From positions 1 through 58,639 of the forward strand of contig DIFQ01000064.1 in NCBI GenBank assembly GCA_002419215.1: 58,639 bases of DNA. The letters run 5' to 3'. The stretch comes from Syntrophaceae bacterium UBA5744 (GTDB lineage Bacteria > Desulfobacterota > Syntrophia > Syntrophales > UBA2192). Position 1 is the stretch's first letter. Every line of letters begins with the position of its first letter. Made by a program: the position numbers and the translations under genes. The notes below the pieces were generated by a model, which saw only the letters and a list, made by a program, of their open reading frames with translations, had not been told where the DNA came from and did no database searches. This document shows, piece by piece, positions 58,463 through 58,639 of this stretch.

Positions 58463-58639
58463 ATGAGCATGAACATAAGGACATTTCTGGCGATTCTCCT
58501 GTCGTTCCTCGTCGTCTTCGTCTACCAGTATTTTTTCGCAAAAAACCTGGAGACGGCCAAACAGGAGCAGGCGCAGACCCAGACACAGGCTCAGCCGGGC
58601 CAGCAGCAGGCCCCCGCACCGGCGGCCGTGCCGGGCGCT
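58463..58639 (+). CDS. yidC: Membrane protein insertase YidC (N-terminus, cut by window edge)
   Basis: 59 codons visible. First membrane helix (FLAILLSFLVVFVYQYFF) followed by a Gln/Ala/Pro-rich linker (QTQTQAQPGQQQAPAP), as in Gram-negative YidC before its periplasmic domain. AGGAGG precedes ATG 58463; position after yidD is canonical. Confidence 0.92.
   Translation, partial: MSMNIRTFLAILLSFLVVFVYQYFFAKNLETAKQEQAQTQTQAQPGQQQAPAPAAVPGA

Overview
This is a GC-rich bacterial chromosomal window, dense in genes. The genes point to an anaerobic Desulfobacterota (former deltaproteobacterium), perhaps near Syntrophales. The evidence is a methylerythritol-phosphate isoprenoid operon, many PAS sensor kinases with sigma-54 activators, a PEP-CTERM protein, an arsenic and thiol-redox cluster, a stand-alone molybdopterin oxidoreductase and a probable selenoprotein. 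The taxon is inferred from gene content only.

Layout. Positions 1-14,264 are almost all minus strand and hold three housekeeping blocks: tmk-holB-ricT-metG-mscS; xseA-xseB-ispA-dxs-tlyA plus a fused ispH-ubiA gene; and a lipoprotein, a NifU-like scaffold and a ferredoxin. A RAYT transposase element (14.3-15.3 kb) and a MITE-like insert (16.4-16.6 kb) flank a deoxyhypusine-synthase-like gene. A PilY1-type adhesin and a hotdog thioesterase follow. The 21.0-31.5 kb region is a signalling block: a small membrane protein, a CsgD-like regulator, a degenerate hybrid kinase, an NtrC-type regulator and a 1,738-residue PAS kinase. Then come tRNA-Ala, pilT and a TPR protein.

The 34.4-39.4 kb region is an arsenic island (arsR, permease, thioredoxins, a P5C-reductase-like gene, arsC, arsM, an AbrB-like gene). 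Next is a CoA-disulfide-reductase-like gene (39,524-40,891) with an in-frame TGA exactly at the redox cysteine and a hairpin just after it. It is followed by a NifU-like remnant, the molybdopterin enzyme, and a secreted papain-like protease with a companion. A ZraPSR-like envelope-stress system spans 45.2-49.2 kb. The right end holds a methyltransferase, a VKOR-DsbA fusion, a lipoprotein, the PEP-CTERM protein, uvrC, uvrB and the rpmH-rnpA-yidD-yidC operon.

Two signals cross gene boundaries. (1) Six close matches to the sigma-54 -24/-12 promoter lie upstream of genes encoding exported, membrane or signalling proteins, and three NtrC/ZraR-type components are encoded in the window; this suggests a local RpoN regulon for surface structures. 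(2) Fourteen short arrays of degenerate 7- or 8-base units, each with a fixed core (GGG/CCC or GAAG/CTTC), sit at gene ends. In at least three genes (tlyA, uvrB and a methyltransferase) the array contains the stop codon or encodes the last residues of the protein. I do not recognise this repeat class as a named element.
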